Source of the DNA: an uncultured Clostridia bacterium
Lineage (GTDB): Bacteria; Bacillota; Clostridia; Christensenellales; Aristaeellaceae
Assembly: GCA_947166385.1 (NCBI GenBank)
Contig: CAMVEB010000009.1
Span: forward strand, 62,001-126,000
DNA: 64,000 nt
Direction of reading: 5' to 3'
Of the stretch, positions 35,829 through 44,815 are shown one piece after another. The position numbers and the translations under genes are program-made. Position 1 is the stretch's first letter, and each line of letters begins with the position of its first letter. The notes under the pieces were generated by a model. That model was not told where the DNA came from. It saw only the letters and a list, made by a program, of their open reading frames with translations, and ran no database searches.

Positions 35829-36297
35829 GAACGGAATTGTGAAGTTGGCAGTGATGTCTGACAGCCACGGGATGCTGCGGCGGGAAGTTGTGGCGGAAAT
35901 TCAGGACTGCACGCATATCCTGCACGCGGGAGACATTGTGAAGGAAACGGATCTGGATGAGCTGCGGCTGTATGGAAATATCTACGCCGTACGGGGGAAC
36001 AATGACCTGTGGCAGGAAGGACTCCGGGAACTGGCTGGCGTCCTGCGGTTTGAGATCGCCAGGGTGAAATTCCTGATGGTGCATGACCGCTACGATGTAC
36101 CGCGGAATCTGGAGGGGATCCAGGTAGTGATCTACGGGCACAGCCACCGATACAGCGAGGAATGGATTGACGGGAGGCTGTGGCTGAATCCAGGCAGCTG
36201 CGGATGGGCCCGGTTCGGCGGGGATGTGACCATCGCGAAAATGCGATTATCAGACGGGAAGATTCTGGGCGTCGAGCGGATTGACTTCCCAGGATGA
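35815..36297 (+). CDS. YfcE/MJ0936-type metallophosphodiesterase
   Basis: A 160-residue calcineurin-like phosphodiesterase. Metal-binding motifs are 'VMSDSHG', 'HAGDIV', 'VRGNND', 'VHD' and 'YGHSHR', and 'LNPGSCG' closes the site, all typical of the YfcE family. Members hydrolyse phosphodiesters such as cyclic nucleotides in vitro; the natural substrate is uncertain. It overlaps the VOC gene. Confidence 0.85.
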   Translation: MMKDKNGIVKLAVMSDSHGMLRREVVAEIQDCTHILHAGDIVKETDLDELRLYGNIYAVRGNNDLWQEGLRELAGVLRFEIARVKFLMVHDRYDVPRNLEGIQVVIYGHSHRYSEEWIDGRLWLNPGSCGWARFGGDVTIAKMRLSDGKILGVERIDFPG

Positions 36298-36322
36298 GTG
36301 AATATGTCAGGAGAAGTGAGAC

Positions 36323-36883
36323 ATGAAATATCAGGGCATCCGAAAAATCCTGGAGGGGAAATTCATTACCCGGTATGATGTGGATTATGTGACGGCAGAG
36401 GGGAACCCGAAAACCTATGAGATCATCAGCCGGAACAAAGATATCCGGACGCTGGAGGAGCTGCAGAACCGGAAAGCAGACTCGGTCGTCATGATCCTGA
36501 CAGACGAAAAAAAGGAGCGCATACTCGTCAACCGGGAATTCCGCATGGCGATGGGCCAGTGGATCTACAATTTTCCAGCGGGGCTGATTGATCCGGGAGA
36601 GGCACCGGAGGAGAGCGCCAGGCGGGAACTGTGGGAGGAGACCGGGCTGAATCTTGTCCAGATTACGGAGATGCTGGACAACAGCTACAGCGCCGTCGGA
36701 TTTGCGAACGAGCGGAATATCTGTGTCTTCGGCATTGCGGACGGAGAATTCAGGAAGAGCACTTCTGACGCGGAAGAGATTATTCCGGGATGGTACACGA
36801 AAGCAGAGATGAAAGAGCTCCTGCGGACGGAGGCTTTTGCGGCCAGAACGCAGGCGTACTGCTACGCGTGGGCGAACAGTTAG
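36323..36883 (+). CDS. NUDIX hydrolase (ADP-ribose pyrophosphatase type)
   Basis: A 186-residue enzyme with a complete NUDIX box 'GLIDPGEAPEESARRELWEE' plus 'TGL'. The upstream strand 'QWIYNFPAGLID' resembles ADP-ribose or nucleotide-sugar pyrophosphatases, but specificity is not certain. A weak RBS (GGAGAAG) precedes the ATG. It ends a run of small enzymes and is convergent with the sugar transferase gene. Confidence 0.83.
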   Translation: MKYQGIRKILEGKFITRYDVDYVTAEGNPKTYEIISRNKDIRTLEELQNRKADSVVMILTDEKKERILVNREFRMAMGQWIYNFPAGLIDPGEAPEESARRELWEETGLNLVQITEMLDNSYSAVGFANERNICVFGIADGEFRKSTSDAEEIIPGWYTKAEMKELLRTEAFAARTQAYCYAWANS

Positions 36884-36970
36884 AAGGCTGGAAGAACACC
36901 AGGATGATTTGAGTTGGGTTTAGAATTGAATGATATGATCCTAATCAATGAAGAAAAAGAAATCCATGGC

Positions 36971-38605
36971 TTACATTGCACCATGCCGGGTTAAAACAAC
37001 CCAGATGGTGCGATGCAAAATCTGCAAATCAAGCTTGAGGGACCAGTTTTCAATATATTCCCGATCCAGCTGTACTACTTTCTCAAAATCCTTGATGGTA
37101 CTGCGGCCGCTGACCTGCCAGAGACCTGTCAGGCCAGGCTTGGTAGACATCCGAGCCCGATAGGCCGGCTTATAATGCGTCCATTCATCCACGGTCGGCG
37201 GACGAGTACCGACAAGGCTCATATCGCCTTTTAAAATGTTAAAAAACTGCGGGAATTCATCCAGAGAAAGATCGCGAATCCAGCCGCCAATGCCCTTGCT
37301 CCAGGATCCGTCTTTCCGCTGTTTCATCCCGATGATGCGGGGATCATGCTCCATTTTGAACATCAAATTGTCCTGCCCGCTTGCCTGAAGCGCTTTTTTG
37401 CGCGCCTCGGCATCCGGATACATGCTGCGGAATTTATACATCTTGAACTTGCGTCCGTTTTCCCCAATCCGTGTCTGATGGAAGAAAATCGGGCCGGGAG
37501 AAGCGATATAGATCAGAGGACCGACAAAAATAGTGATAATCAGCGTGGCCAGGCAACCGAAGAAACCGAAGAAGATATCCATCAGGCGCTTCAGGAACAA
37601 ATCACGACCGGAGATATATCCCAAACTGGCCGTAATGGTCGCCTGACCGCAGATCCATTCAATATTCTTATGCCGGGCGATGATTTTATCAATGTCGTTC
37701 AGGGCCATATGCACCGTAATGCCCATGCTCATGATCTGGTTAATCAGATCCATGGGAATGACACTGGGCACATCGATAAAGATTTCATCCACCCAGTTCT
37801 TCACCAGATAATTAAGGAGGTCCTTCCGGCTCGCGACAATTTCCAGACCTGTTACTTCCGTAGAGCCCATTTTGATATGCTCGAGCGCTTTCTGCCCTTC
37901 TTCCGGAGAATCCTTCTCATTCAGCAACGCCACACCGACGAAGCGATAGGAACTGTAGTTATGGTTAATGAGGGAGGAAACCACCTCGTGAATCCTATCG
38001 ACACCAGCGACCACCAGAAGGCCGGTATGATTTTTGAGATGCAGTCTCTTTTGCAGATGACTCTTCCAGGTGCAGCGAATCGTAAAAGACAGAACGATAT
38101 AAATCAGTACGGTGATAAAGAACATATAAGGGGTATCACTCGCATTTGCCTGTGACAGAATCAGGAAGGCGCCGAAAATCAACGCTATGTAAACAGTCTG
38201 ATTCAGCAGCTTGGTCAATTCATGGTACGAATCGCGACGAATGACTCCATGATAAACGTCCATTACAACCATGACTGTCAGATCCACAAAAGGGACGAAA
38301 ATGATGCATCCCCAGAACAAACGGCGATTGATCATTTCACTGATATCGAAATGGAGAAAACAGGAAATCAACAGAGAAATCTCCAAAGCCAACATATCGA
38401 AGGCCATGAAATCCATATGCTGAGACCAACCCCGTGTTTTCTGTTTGTACATGGTTTGTTCTTCATCTTCTTTCGATGTTACAAATTTATTACGCGGCGC
38501 GGCAGGCTCGTTCGCATCGTCTTTGGTGACATCTGGCAGGCCGCATGGAAACCATGAACCCATTAAACTTGAAGCAGTATACCACATTGATGAGGAAAAA
38601 TCCAT
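36971..38605 (-). CDS. polyprenyl-phosphate sugar phosphotransferase (initiating transferase, WbaP/CpsE type)
   Basis: Up to 544 residues. Four N-terminal membrane segments are followed by a nucleotide-binding-like middle region and a C-terminal bacterial sugar-transferase domain with its membrane hairpin: 'LKRLMDIFFGFFGC', 'KFRSMYPDAE', 'DLSLDEFPQFFNILKGDMSL', 'VGTRPPT' and 'RMSTKPGLTGLWQVSGRS'. Such enzymes load the first sugar phosphate onto undecaprenyl phosphate and start exopolysaccharide synthesis. The start is unsure: none of the ATGs at 38605, 38587 or 38563 has a good RBS, and a shorter form beginning 'MYKQKTRGW' is possible. It faces away from the main polysaccharide gene series and lies outside the IS bracket. 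Confidence 0.85.
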   Translation of the reverse strand: MDFSSSMWYTASSLMGSWFPCGLPDVTKDDANEPAAPRNKFVTSKEDEEQTMYKQKTRGWSQHMDFMAFDMLALEISLLISCFLHFDISEMINRRLFWGCIIFVPFVDLTVMVVMDVYHGVIRRDSYHELTKLLNQTVYIALIFGAFLILSQANASDTPYMFFITVLIYIVLSFTIRCTWKSHLQKRLHLKNHTGLLVVAGVDRIHEVVSSLINHNYSSYRFVGVALLNEKDSPEEGQKALEHIKMGSTEVTGLEIVASRKDLLNYLVKNWVDEIFIDVPSVIPMDLINQIMSMGITVHMALNDIDKIIARHKNIEWICGQATITASLGYISGRDLFLKRLMDIFFGFFGCLATLIITIFVGPLIYIASPGPIFFHQTRIGENGRKFKMYKFRSMYPDAEARKKALQASGQDNLMFKMEHDPRIIGMKQRKDGSWSKGIGGWIRDLSLDEFPQFFNILKGDMSLVGTRPPTVDEWTHYKPAYRARMSTKPGLTGLWQVSGRSTIKDFEKVVQLDREYIENWSLKLDLQILHRTIWVVLTRHGAM

Positions 38606-38709
38606 ATTACGATTTATCTAAACAAAAAATAAACAAAAATGCAATAAAATAACAAAAATGAAATTACTGTACCCTATAAAATGATGTGTGTTGACAAGGA
38701 ATTTTTGCA

Positions 38710-39050
38710 GTAGCAGTTTTGGAATAAGGGGTTTCTTTTCAGCAAATGATTGCTTTAGTCGTTGCAGATAGTCTGGCTGCCCACCGTCATACTTGGAAAG
38801 CGCACCAAGGGATTTTATTCTTTGTGATTGACACTTTTCCCATTGGTATTTACGACACGATAGGTTTTATCAACTCGCAATCGTTCGATTTGATTCATAC
38901 TTCTCTATTGTCATTCAAATCATCTCGAAATAATGTTGGTACGTACTGATTTATCGTATCATAACGGCATAAAAAAGGAAAAGTTAAAGTTTTCCCTTGC
39001 TTTCAGACCTCTTTCTTTCTGATTATTCACATTAATGTGGCAAAGTTGGG
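38710..39050 (-). mobile_element. truncated IS1634-like element, 5' end only
   Basis: On the minus strand this matches the left part of the complete IS at 60975 onward: terminal repeat 'cccaactttgccac', leader, and the first ~75 codons of the transposase ('MTIEKYESN' region). Small deletions break the frame and homology stops near 38710. It is in the opposite orientation to the complete copy. The plus-strand ORF 38746-38949 is its shadow. Confidence 0.85.
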
Positions 39051-39512
39051 AGAGACAGAAAAAATCTTTCAGGTGATCAAAAAAACGATTTACCTATGGA
39101 ATCGAGCATATTATTGTGGTATAATAATCGTTGAATTTGTTTTTCCTGCTTTTTGTTGATGCTTTTTTCTTCCACAATATATGGTGTACGGCATTTTCTC
39201 CAGGGAATCGCGTCGGAGAATGTTTCAGCCGCATGAATCCATCGAATGGGGGGATCGGCATTTCGCAACCGCCCGGTGATAATGCGGTGTTGAAACCGCC
39301 GGGACGGGCGCGGAGCGAGTCGATAAAAAGAGAAAAGAAAACCCTGGTAAAACGATATGGAGTTTCATTGATTCGTACAGCGTGAAGGAGCGCCTCGCGC
39401 AGAAAAGCACAGCTCGACTTTTCCAGTGTTTTTCGGAAAATATCCTAAAAGAGCGGAACGGCGCCGGGGCTCGACCCCGTCAGCGTCTTTCCCGGAAAGG
39501 CGGAAAACCGGT
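39051..39512 (+). promoter_or_regulatory. extended -10 promoter and long leader of the polysaccharide genes
   Basis: TGGTATAAT at 39117-39125 is an extended -10 element; no -35 box at the right distance. The transcript would have a leader of about 380 nt before the first glycosyltransferase. The leader holds a small hairpin ('gcggt..accgc', about 39282-39297), but no riboswitch class or JUMPstart/ops element that I recognise. Confidence 0.45.
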
Positions 39513-40673
39513 ATGAAAATTGCGATGATTGGGCACAAGCATTTGAATCCCTTAGAGGGCGGCATAGAAAAAGTGGTATATGAGCAGTCCATCCGGATGG
39601 CCGCGCGGGGACATCAGGTGATTTGCTATGACCGGGGAAGCAAAGGACTGTACGACGCGGATTATGAAGCTAAGGGTCTGAAAGAATACAAGGGCGTCCG
39701 CATCGTCACCATTCCAACGGTCAAAGGGGCTGCTGAGGTATTTCTCTACAGCTTTCTCGCCACTGTTCGCGCCGTGCTGGACGGATGTGATGTGCTTTGT
39801 TTTCATGCGTCCGGTTCCTGCAACATGATCCCCATTGGCAAACTGTTCCGCAGGCGCTGCATCGGGCTGATTCACGGCATTGACTCCAGGCGCGACAAAT
39901 GGCACGGCTTCGCGGTGAAGTATCTTGAGCGCGGAGAAAAAATCGCGGCCACGAAAGCGCACGCGTGTCTGGTGTTGTCCGAGCATGACAGGCAGTACTT
40001 CAAAGAAAAGTATGGAGTAAACACCATCCGCTTCGCCAACGGCGTCACAAAGCCGAAACACGAAGCGCCCGACCTTATCAAGGAGCAATTCGGCCTGACG
40101 GAAGGAAGCTACATCCTAGCCCTGAGCCGCATCACGCCCGAAAAGGGACTGCATTATCTGATCGAAGCCTATCGGAAGGTGGATTCGGAGAAAAAGCTCG
40201 TTATCGCCGGCGGTATGGACAGCCCGGAATACGAGAAACAGCTGCGCGATCTGGCAAGCGGAGATTCCCGGTTGATTTTTGCCGGCTTTGTGAAAGGCCG
40301 GCAGAAGGCTGAACTGTACAGCAACGCTTATCTTTATTGCATGCCCAGCAATCTGGAGGGCATGGCAAACACTCTGTTGGAGGGCATGGCCTACGGGAAC
40401 TGCTGCCTGCTCAGCGACATTGATGAAAACAAGGAGCCCGCAGGGGATCACGCGGTGTATTTTCACAAGGGCGATGTGGAGGACCTGCGAAGCCAGCTGA
40501 CGGATCTGCTGTGGCATCCCGAAACAGTGGAGCAGTACAGAAAAAACGCCGCGGATTATGTGTGCGAACGGTATAACTGGGACTTGATTACCGATCAGAT
40601 GCTGGATATTATGACGGGGAACCGGATCGCGGATTACATGGACTATATGCCCGGAAACGGCAATGCGATCTAA
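39513..40673 (+). CDS. glycosyltransferase, GT4 family
   Basis: A 386-residue GT-B enzyme. It opens with 'MKIAMIGHKHLNPLEGGIEK', the acceptor-domain glycine loop, and has the GT4 core 'LALSRITPEKGLHYLIEAY' and 'SNLEGMANTLLEGMAYG', which hold the donor-binding Glu residues. It probably transfers a sugar from a nucleotide donor onto the lipid-linked repeat unit at the cytoplasmic membrane face. ATG 39513 is chosen; the track extension to 39426 is not family-like. It is the first gene of the plus-strand polysaccharide series. Confidence 0.85.
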   Translation: MKIAMIGHKHLNPLEGGIEKVVYEQSIRMAARGHQVICYDRGSKGLYDADYEAKGLKEYKGVRIVTIPTVKGAAEVFLYSFLATVRAVLDGCDVLCFHASGSCNMIPIGKLFRRRCIGLIHGIDSRRDKWHGFAVKYLERGEKIAATKAHACLVLSEHDRQYFKEKYGVNTIRFANGVTKPKHEAPDLIKEQFGLTEGSYILALSRITPEKGLHYLIEAYRKVDSEKKLVIAGGMDSPEYEKQLRDLASGDSRLIFAGFVKGRQKAELYSNAYLYCMPSNLEGMANTLLEGMAYGNCCLLSDIDENKEPAGDHAVYFHKGDVEDLRSQLTDLLWHPETVEQYRKNAADYVCERYNWDLITDQMLDIMTGNRIADYMDYMPGNGNAI

Positions 40674-40734
40674 GGAAAGGCTGATGCATACGGCGTTTCC
40701 TCAACCCACATCAACGCAACAGGAGTGATTGGAT

Positions 40735-41826
40735 ATGGCAGAAAAAAAACTAAACGGAACCGTGATTATTACCTACCGCTGCAACGCACGTTGTACGATG
40801 TGCAACCGTTTCAAGCAGCCATCGAAGCCGGAGGATGAGATTTCCCTTGATACCATCCGCAAGCTGCCGTCCATGTGGTTTACGAACATTACCGGCGGCG
40901 AGCCCTTTCTCCGGGAGGACATTGAAGAGATTGTGGGCATCCTGCTGGAAAAGAGCGACCGGATCGTTATTTCGACCAACGGGTTTTTCACGGACCGGAT
41001 CGTGAAGCTGGCGAAAAAGTACCCGCAAGTGGGGATCCGCATTTCCATTGAGGGCCTTGAAAAGACCAACAACGCGATTCGTGGGCTGGAAAACGGTTAC
41101 CAGCGCGGCATCCAAACGCTGAAAACGCTCCGCGAAATGGGCTTGAAGGACGTCGGCTTCGGCATGACCGTTCAGGACTGCAACGCGCCTGACCTGGTGC
41201 CGCTCTATAAGATTTCCGACGAGTTTGGCATGGAATTCGCCACCGCTTCGCTGCACAACAGCTTTTACTTCGTGGAAACGACGAATATCATCCACGACCG
41301 GCCGATGGTGGCGCAGAACTTTGAAAGCCTGATCAACGAGCTGTTGAATTCCAAGAGCCCCAAAAAGTGGTTCCGCGCGTACTTCAACCATGGACTTATC
41401 AACTATATTTATGGCCAGAAGCGCCTGCTTCCCTGCGATATGAGCTTTGACACCTTTTTCATTGACCCGTTCGGGGACGTGATGCCCTGCAACGGCACCC
41501 GTGAAAAGCTGGTGATGGGCAACCTGAACCGGCAGAGCTGGGGCGAAGTGTGGGCCAGCCCCCAGGCGGAAAAAGTGCGGGCCACCGTGCGCAGCTGCGA
41601 CCGCCAATGCTGGATGATCGGCTCCGTATCCCCAGCGATGCATAAGTACGTCTGGAAGCCGGCATGGTGGGTATTCCGCCACAAAATCAAGTTCTGGACC
41701 AAAAAGAAGTATTCCATGTACGAGCTGAAGGCCGTGCGGAATCTACGGGACGGTAAGGTGACAAAGGAGCAGCTGGATGCGTGCTCGACCTGCGAAAAAT
41801 GCGGTGACCGCTCAAAGACCCTGTGA
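40735..41826 (+). CDS. radical SAM protein with SPASM-like C-terminal Cys cluster
   Basis: A 363-residue enzyme. 'CNARCTMC' near residue 18 is the CxxxCxxC motif binding the catalytic 4Fe-4S cluster, and 'NITGGEPFLRED' is the SAM-binding GGE stretch. The C-terminal part has 'FIDPFGDVMPCNG', then 'CDRQCWM' and 'CSTCEKCGD', a probable auxiliary cluster region. It sits inside the polysaccharide series between a glycosyltransferase and an acyltransferase; the job may be sugar or peptide modification. ATG 40735 has AGGAG 9 nt upstream. Confidence 0.82.
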   Translation: MAEKKLNGTVIITYRCNARCTMCNRFKQPSKPEDEISLDTIRKLPSMWFTNITGGEPFLREDIEEIVGILLEKSDRIVISTNGFFTDRIVKLAKKYPQVGIRISIEGLEKTNNAIRGLENGYQRGIQTLKTLREMGLKDVGFGMTVQDCNAPDLVPLYKISDEFGMEFATASLHNSFYFVETTNIIHDRPMVAQNFESLINELLNSKSPKKWFRAYFNHGLINYIYGQKRLLPCDMSFDTFFIDPFGDVMPCNGTREKLVMGNLNRQSWGEVWASPQAEKVRATVRSCDRQCWMIGSVSPAMHKYVWKPAWWVFRHKIKFWTKKKYSMYELKAVRNLRDGKVTKEQLDACSTCEKCGDRSKTL

Positions 41827-42371
41827 ACCTTTTTTCAGCGCGGAAATAAAGACGTCCGGGATCGGGATTTTGCGGGCCGTCTCCGGTTCCTTCCGGGAAT
41901 TGCACGCAAGGCCGCACGATTGGCTGGCTTCCGCTTTTGCTATGGAAAAACGATGAATTCTATAGTATAATGTCAGCGCAGCGCAGAATAAATCGAAAAG
42001 AGGGGAGGCAGCCGTGGCATAAGGGGGAAATACAGGCTATCCTGATTCCTCCGCAGCCGGGATTCCCAGTCGATCAGGAAGGGCGGAAGCCAACGTCGTG
42101 TGGACTGCCGGGTTGGAGGAAGCCTGGAGCATAGCTTCGGCGATATGCGGAATTCGTGAGAAAAACATGCCTGCGGCGGATTAGGCTTTGCATTCGTGAA
42201 TCTATCGAAGCATTATATCCGTTTTCTCACGGAAGGGCCGTCATGGCGAAGCCATGCCGTTCCGCGCGTCAGGAAATCAGGCCGAAAACGCGGCGTTCCT
42301 CCGCTGAACGGGGAATCATCGCAGCCAGGCAGAAGCAGGTGGATGAATCTACAAATGGAGACAGAGGGCAA
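41827..42371 (+). promoter_or_regulatory. 545-bp gap with a candidate promoter and long leader
   Basis: A perfect TATAAT at 41966-41971 has no clear -35 box at 16-18 bp. About 400 nt then separate it from the acyltransferase start. The GC-rich leader shows no coding potential that I trust and no recognised riboswitch. Confidence 0.35.
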
Positions 42372-43364
42372 ATGAATTCAAAGCGAGAAGTATGGGTTGA
42401 TTATTTAAAGGTTTTCGCGTGCGTACTCGTCGTATTGGGGCATTTTTTTCAGTCCATGGTAAAAGCGCGGGTCATTCCCGAAAGCCATGCATACCAATGG
42501 TTCAATACGACCCTGTACTATTTCCACGTCCCTTTGTTTTTTATCTGCTCAGGCTATCTGTATCAAAGAAATGCTACGGTGCGCAGCTGGGAAAGCTGGA
42601 AAAACAATGCCGTCAAAAAGCTGGTGGCGCTGGGGGTCCCATATTTTATCTTCTCTTTCATTACCTGGCTTCTGAAAACAGTGTTTTCCGGCGCCGTCAA
42701 CGAACAGGTCGGAGGGCTGTTCGATGTGCTGTTCCTACACCCGGTATCGCCGTATTGGTATTTGTATATTCTGTTTCTTCTCTTTCTCATAACCCCCACG
42801 GCAAAAAACATGACCGGGCTTGCGCTTTTGCTTGGTGTATCGCTGGCGCTGAAGGCCGCTGGCATCCTCATGGCAGGTTCTCCCCCGTTCCAGATCTATG
42901 CCGTCGCAAAGATCTGCCAGCATTGGGTATGGTTTGTCTCGGGCATGCTGTTGGCCCTGATCCGGGGAGAAAAGCTCAGAAAGCCGGCCGTCGGCTTGAT
43001 GCTGGGCGTGGGTTTTATTGGGTTAAGCATCGTCTCGTATCAGACTGAGAACGGGTTCATCGCTTTTGCCATGGGCGCGCTTGCGTGCTGTTCCGCAGTC
43101 CTGATCGCCTATGCCTGCAAGGAGCGTAAAGCGCTCAGCTTCTTTTCGCGGTATACCATGCCTGTTTTCCTCATGCATACACTGTTCGCGGCACTTACGA
43201 GGATCGTTCTTGTAAAGCTGAACGTTTCAGCCCCTGCGATCCATTTGGCGGCGGGCCTTGTGATGAGTTTTGCCGGCCCCATTCTTGTGGCGGCCGTTAT
43301 GAAGCGCCTGAAGATGGATTGGATCCTGTCCCCAAGAATCAGGCTGAAAAGCAAGGCGGGCTGA
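42372..43364 (+). CDS. acyltransferase family membrane protein (Acyl_transf_3)
   Basis: A 330-residue protein with about ten membrane segments. The N-terminal 'WVDYLKVFACVLVVLGHFFQ' has the catalytic His of the OafA/NodX-type family, and 'YFHVPLFFICSGYLY' is the second conserved motif. It probably O-acetylates the polysaccharide. ATG 42372 begins directly at the family start; the track extension of 72 codons is not supported. Confidence 0.85.
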   Translation: MNSKREVWVDYLKVFACVLVVLGHFFQSMVKARVIPESHAYQWFNTTLYYFHVPLFFICSGYLYQRNATVRSWESWKNNAVKKLVALGVPYFIFSFITWLLKTVFSGAVNEQVGGLFDVLFLHPVSPYWYLYILFLLFLITPTAKNMTGLALLLGVSLALKAAGILMAGSPPFQIYAVAKICQHWVWFVSGMLLALIRGEKLRKPAVGLMLGVGFIGLSIVSYQTENGFIAFAMGALACCSAVLIAYACKERKALSFFSRYTMPVFLMHTLFAALTRIVLVKLNVSAPAIHLAAGLVMSFAGPILVAAVMKRLKMDWILSPRIRLKSKAG

Positions 43365-43545
43365 CCTGCCGGGCGCAGGCAGAGCAGCCGGCTCCGGTGG
43401 CGAAAAAAGCTGAAACTGCAGCGGCCCGGGCGCCAGACGATCGTGCTTTTCTGCGCGGGCGTTTTTCCCGGATCCGATTGTTACAATGAGACGGCCGAAA
43501 GCCCAAGACCCCTGAAGCCAAAGCAAAAAGGAGGTAAAATCCCGG

Positions 43546-44814
43546 ATGCGCATCCTGCTGGTCAATTATCGTTATTTCATTTCCGGCGGGCCAGAACGAA
43601 TGATGTTCAATGTGAAGGCGCTGCTGGAAGCGCACGGCCACGAGGTGATCCCCTTCTCGGTTCGCTCCAATAAGAACGTCGACACGCCTTACGCCAGGTA
43701 TTTCGTGGCACCCATCGGTAGCGAAGACGACGTTTATTATGAGGACTACAAAAAGACGCCGAAGGTCATCTGGCAGATGCTGAGCCGCAGCATTTATTCC
43801 TTCGAGGTCAAGCATGCGATCCAGAAGGAGATCCGTGAGGTCAAGCCAGACCTGGTTTATATCATCCATATGATCAATAAGCTTTCTCCCAGCGTCATTC
43901 GCGGCGCAAAGCAGCTGGGCGTGCCGGTAGTCATGCGGCTGAGCGACTTTTTCATGTTCTGCCCGCGTTTCGATTTCCTGCGGAACGGAAAAATCTGCCG
44001 GGAGTGTATGTCGAACGGCTTGGGAAGATGCGTGAAATACCGCTGCGTCAAGGGTTCGCTGGCGGCGTCGTTAATCCGCGTTTTCGCCATGAAGGTGCAT
44101 CGCCTGATCCGCGTCTATAACGACGTGAGCGGGTTCGTTGCTCCCTCCACCTATATGGCGCAGGTGCTCCGGGAAGGCGGCATTCCCGAAGAAAAAATTA
44201 ACTGCATCCCGTCGTTTACAAACGCCGGAGAAGCGGATTTTACCGACTGCGTGGGTGACTATGGTCTGTATTTGGGTCGGCTGTCACCGGAGAAGGGACC
44301 CGAAGTAGCGATCAAGGCCTATGAAAAGCTGAAGGACCAGCAGCTTGTTATCGTTGGCGACGATACCACTGAGGAAGGCAAGCGCTTAAAAGAATATGTT
44401 CATGAAAAAGGTATCACGAACGTCATATTTCGCGGTTTTCTTCAGGGCCGCGACCTCCACGAGGCGATCAACGCTTCACGCTTTATGATCATACCATCCA
44501 TCTGGTATGAAAACATGCCGAACACTGCCGTGGAGGCGATGGTTCACGCCAAACCGATTTTGATCAGCAGGATTGGTTCATTGCCGGATCTCGTCAAGGA
44601 TGGGGAAAGCGGTTATTTGTTTGAATGCGGCAATCCAGATTCTCTGGCCCAGGCAATTGGGCGCATGGCCAATGACGAGCAGGTAAGAAAAATGGGCCTC
44701 GTCAGCCGCCAGCTGATGACAGACCGCTTCAGCGCGGAAGCGCACTATAAGAAATTGATGCAGCTTTTCGGCAAAGTATGCGGCGACGCCTCAAATAGAA
44801 AGAGTGGAAGATGA
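43546..44814 (+). CDS. glycosyltransferase, GT4 family
   Basis: A 422-residue GT-B enzyme with 'LVNYRYFISGGPERMMFNVK' at the N-terminus and 'YLGRLSPEKGPEVAIKAYEK' plus 'PSIWYENMPNTAVEAMVHAK' in the donor domain. A Cys-rich insert ('FCPRFDFLRNGKICRECMSN') is seen in a subset of capsule glycosyltransferases. AAAGGAGGT lies upstream of the ATG. The sugar is unknown. It ends overlapping the RBS of the next gene. Confidence 0.86.
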   Translation: MRILLVNYRYFISGGPERMMFNVKALLEAHGHEVIPFSVRSNKNVDTPYARYFVAPIGSEDDVYYEDYKKTPKVIWQMLSRSIYSFEVKHAIQKEIREVKPDLVYIIHMINKLSPSVIRGAKQLGVPVVMRLSDFFMFCPRFDFLRNGKICRECMSNGLGRCVKYRCVKGSLAASLIRVFAMKVHRLIRVYNDVSGFVAPSTYMAQVLREGGIPEEKINCIPSFTNAGEADFTDCVGDYGLYLGRLSPEKGPEVAIKAYEKLKDQQLVIVGDDTTEEGKRLKEYVHEKGITNVIFRGFLQGRDLHEAINASRFMIIPSIWYENMPNTAVEAMVHAKPILISRIGSLPDLVKDGESGYLFECGNPDSLAQAIGRMANDEQVRKMGLVSRQLMTDRFSAEAHYKKLMQLFGKVCGDASNRKSGR

Positions 44815-44815
44815 A

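Noticed and set aside
38746-38949. Plus-strand ORF of 67 codons
   Set aside because: It is the reverse side of the truncated IS transposase.
39126-39512. c-di-GMP (GEMM) riboswitch in the polysaccharide leader
   Set aside because: The leader lacks the conserved GEMM core sequence; no known riboswitch pattern was recognised.
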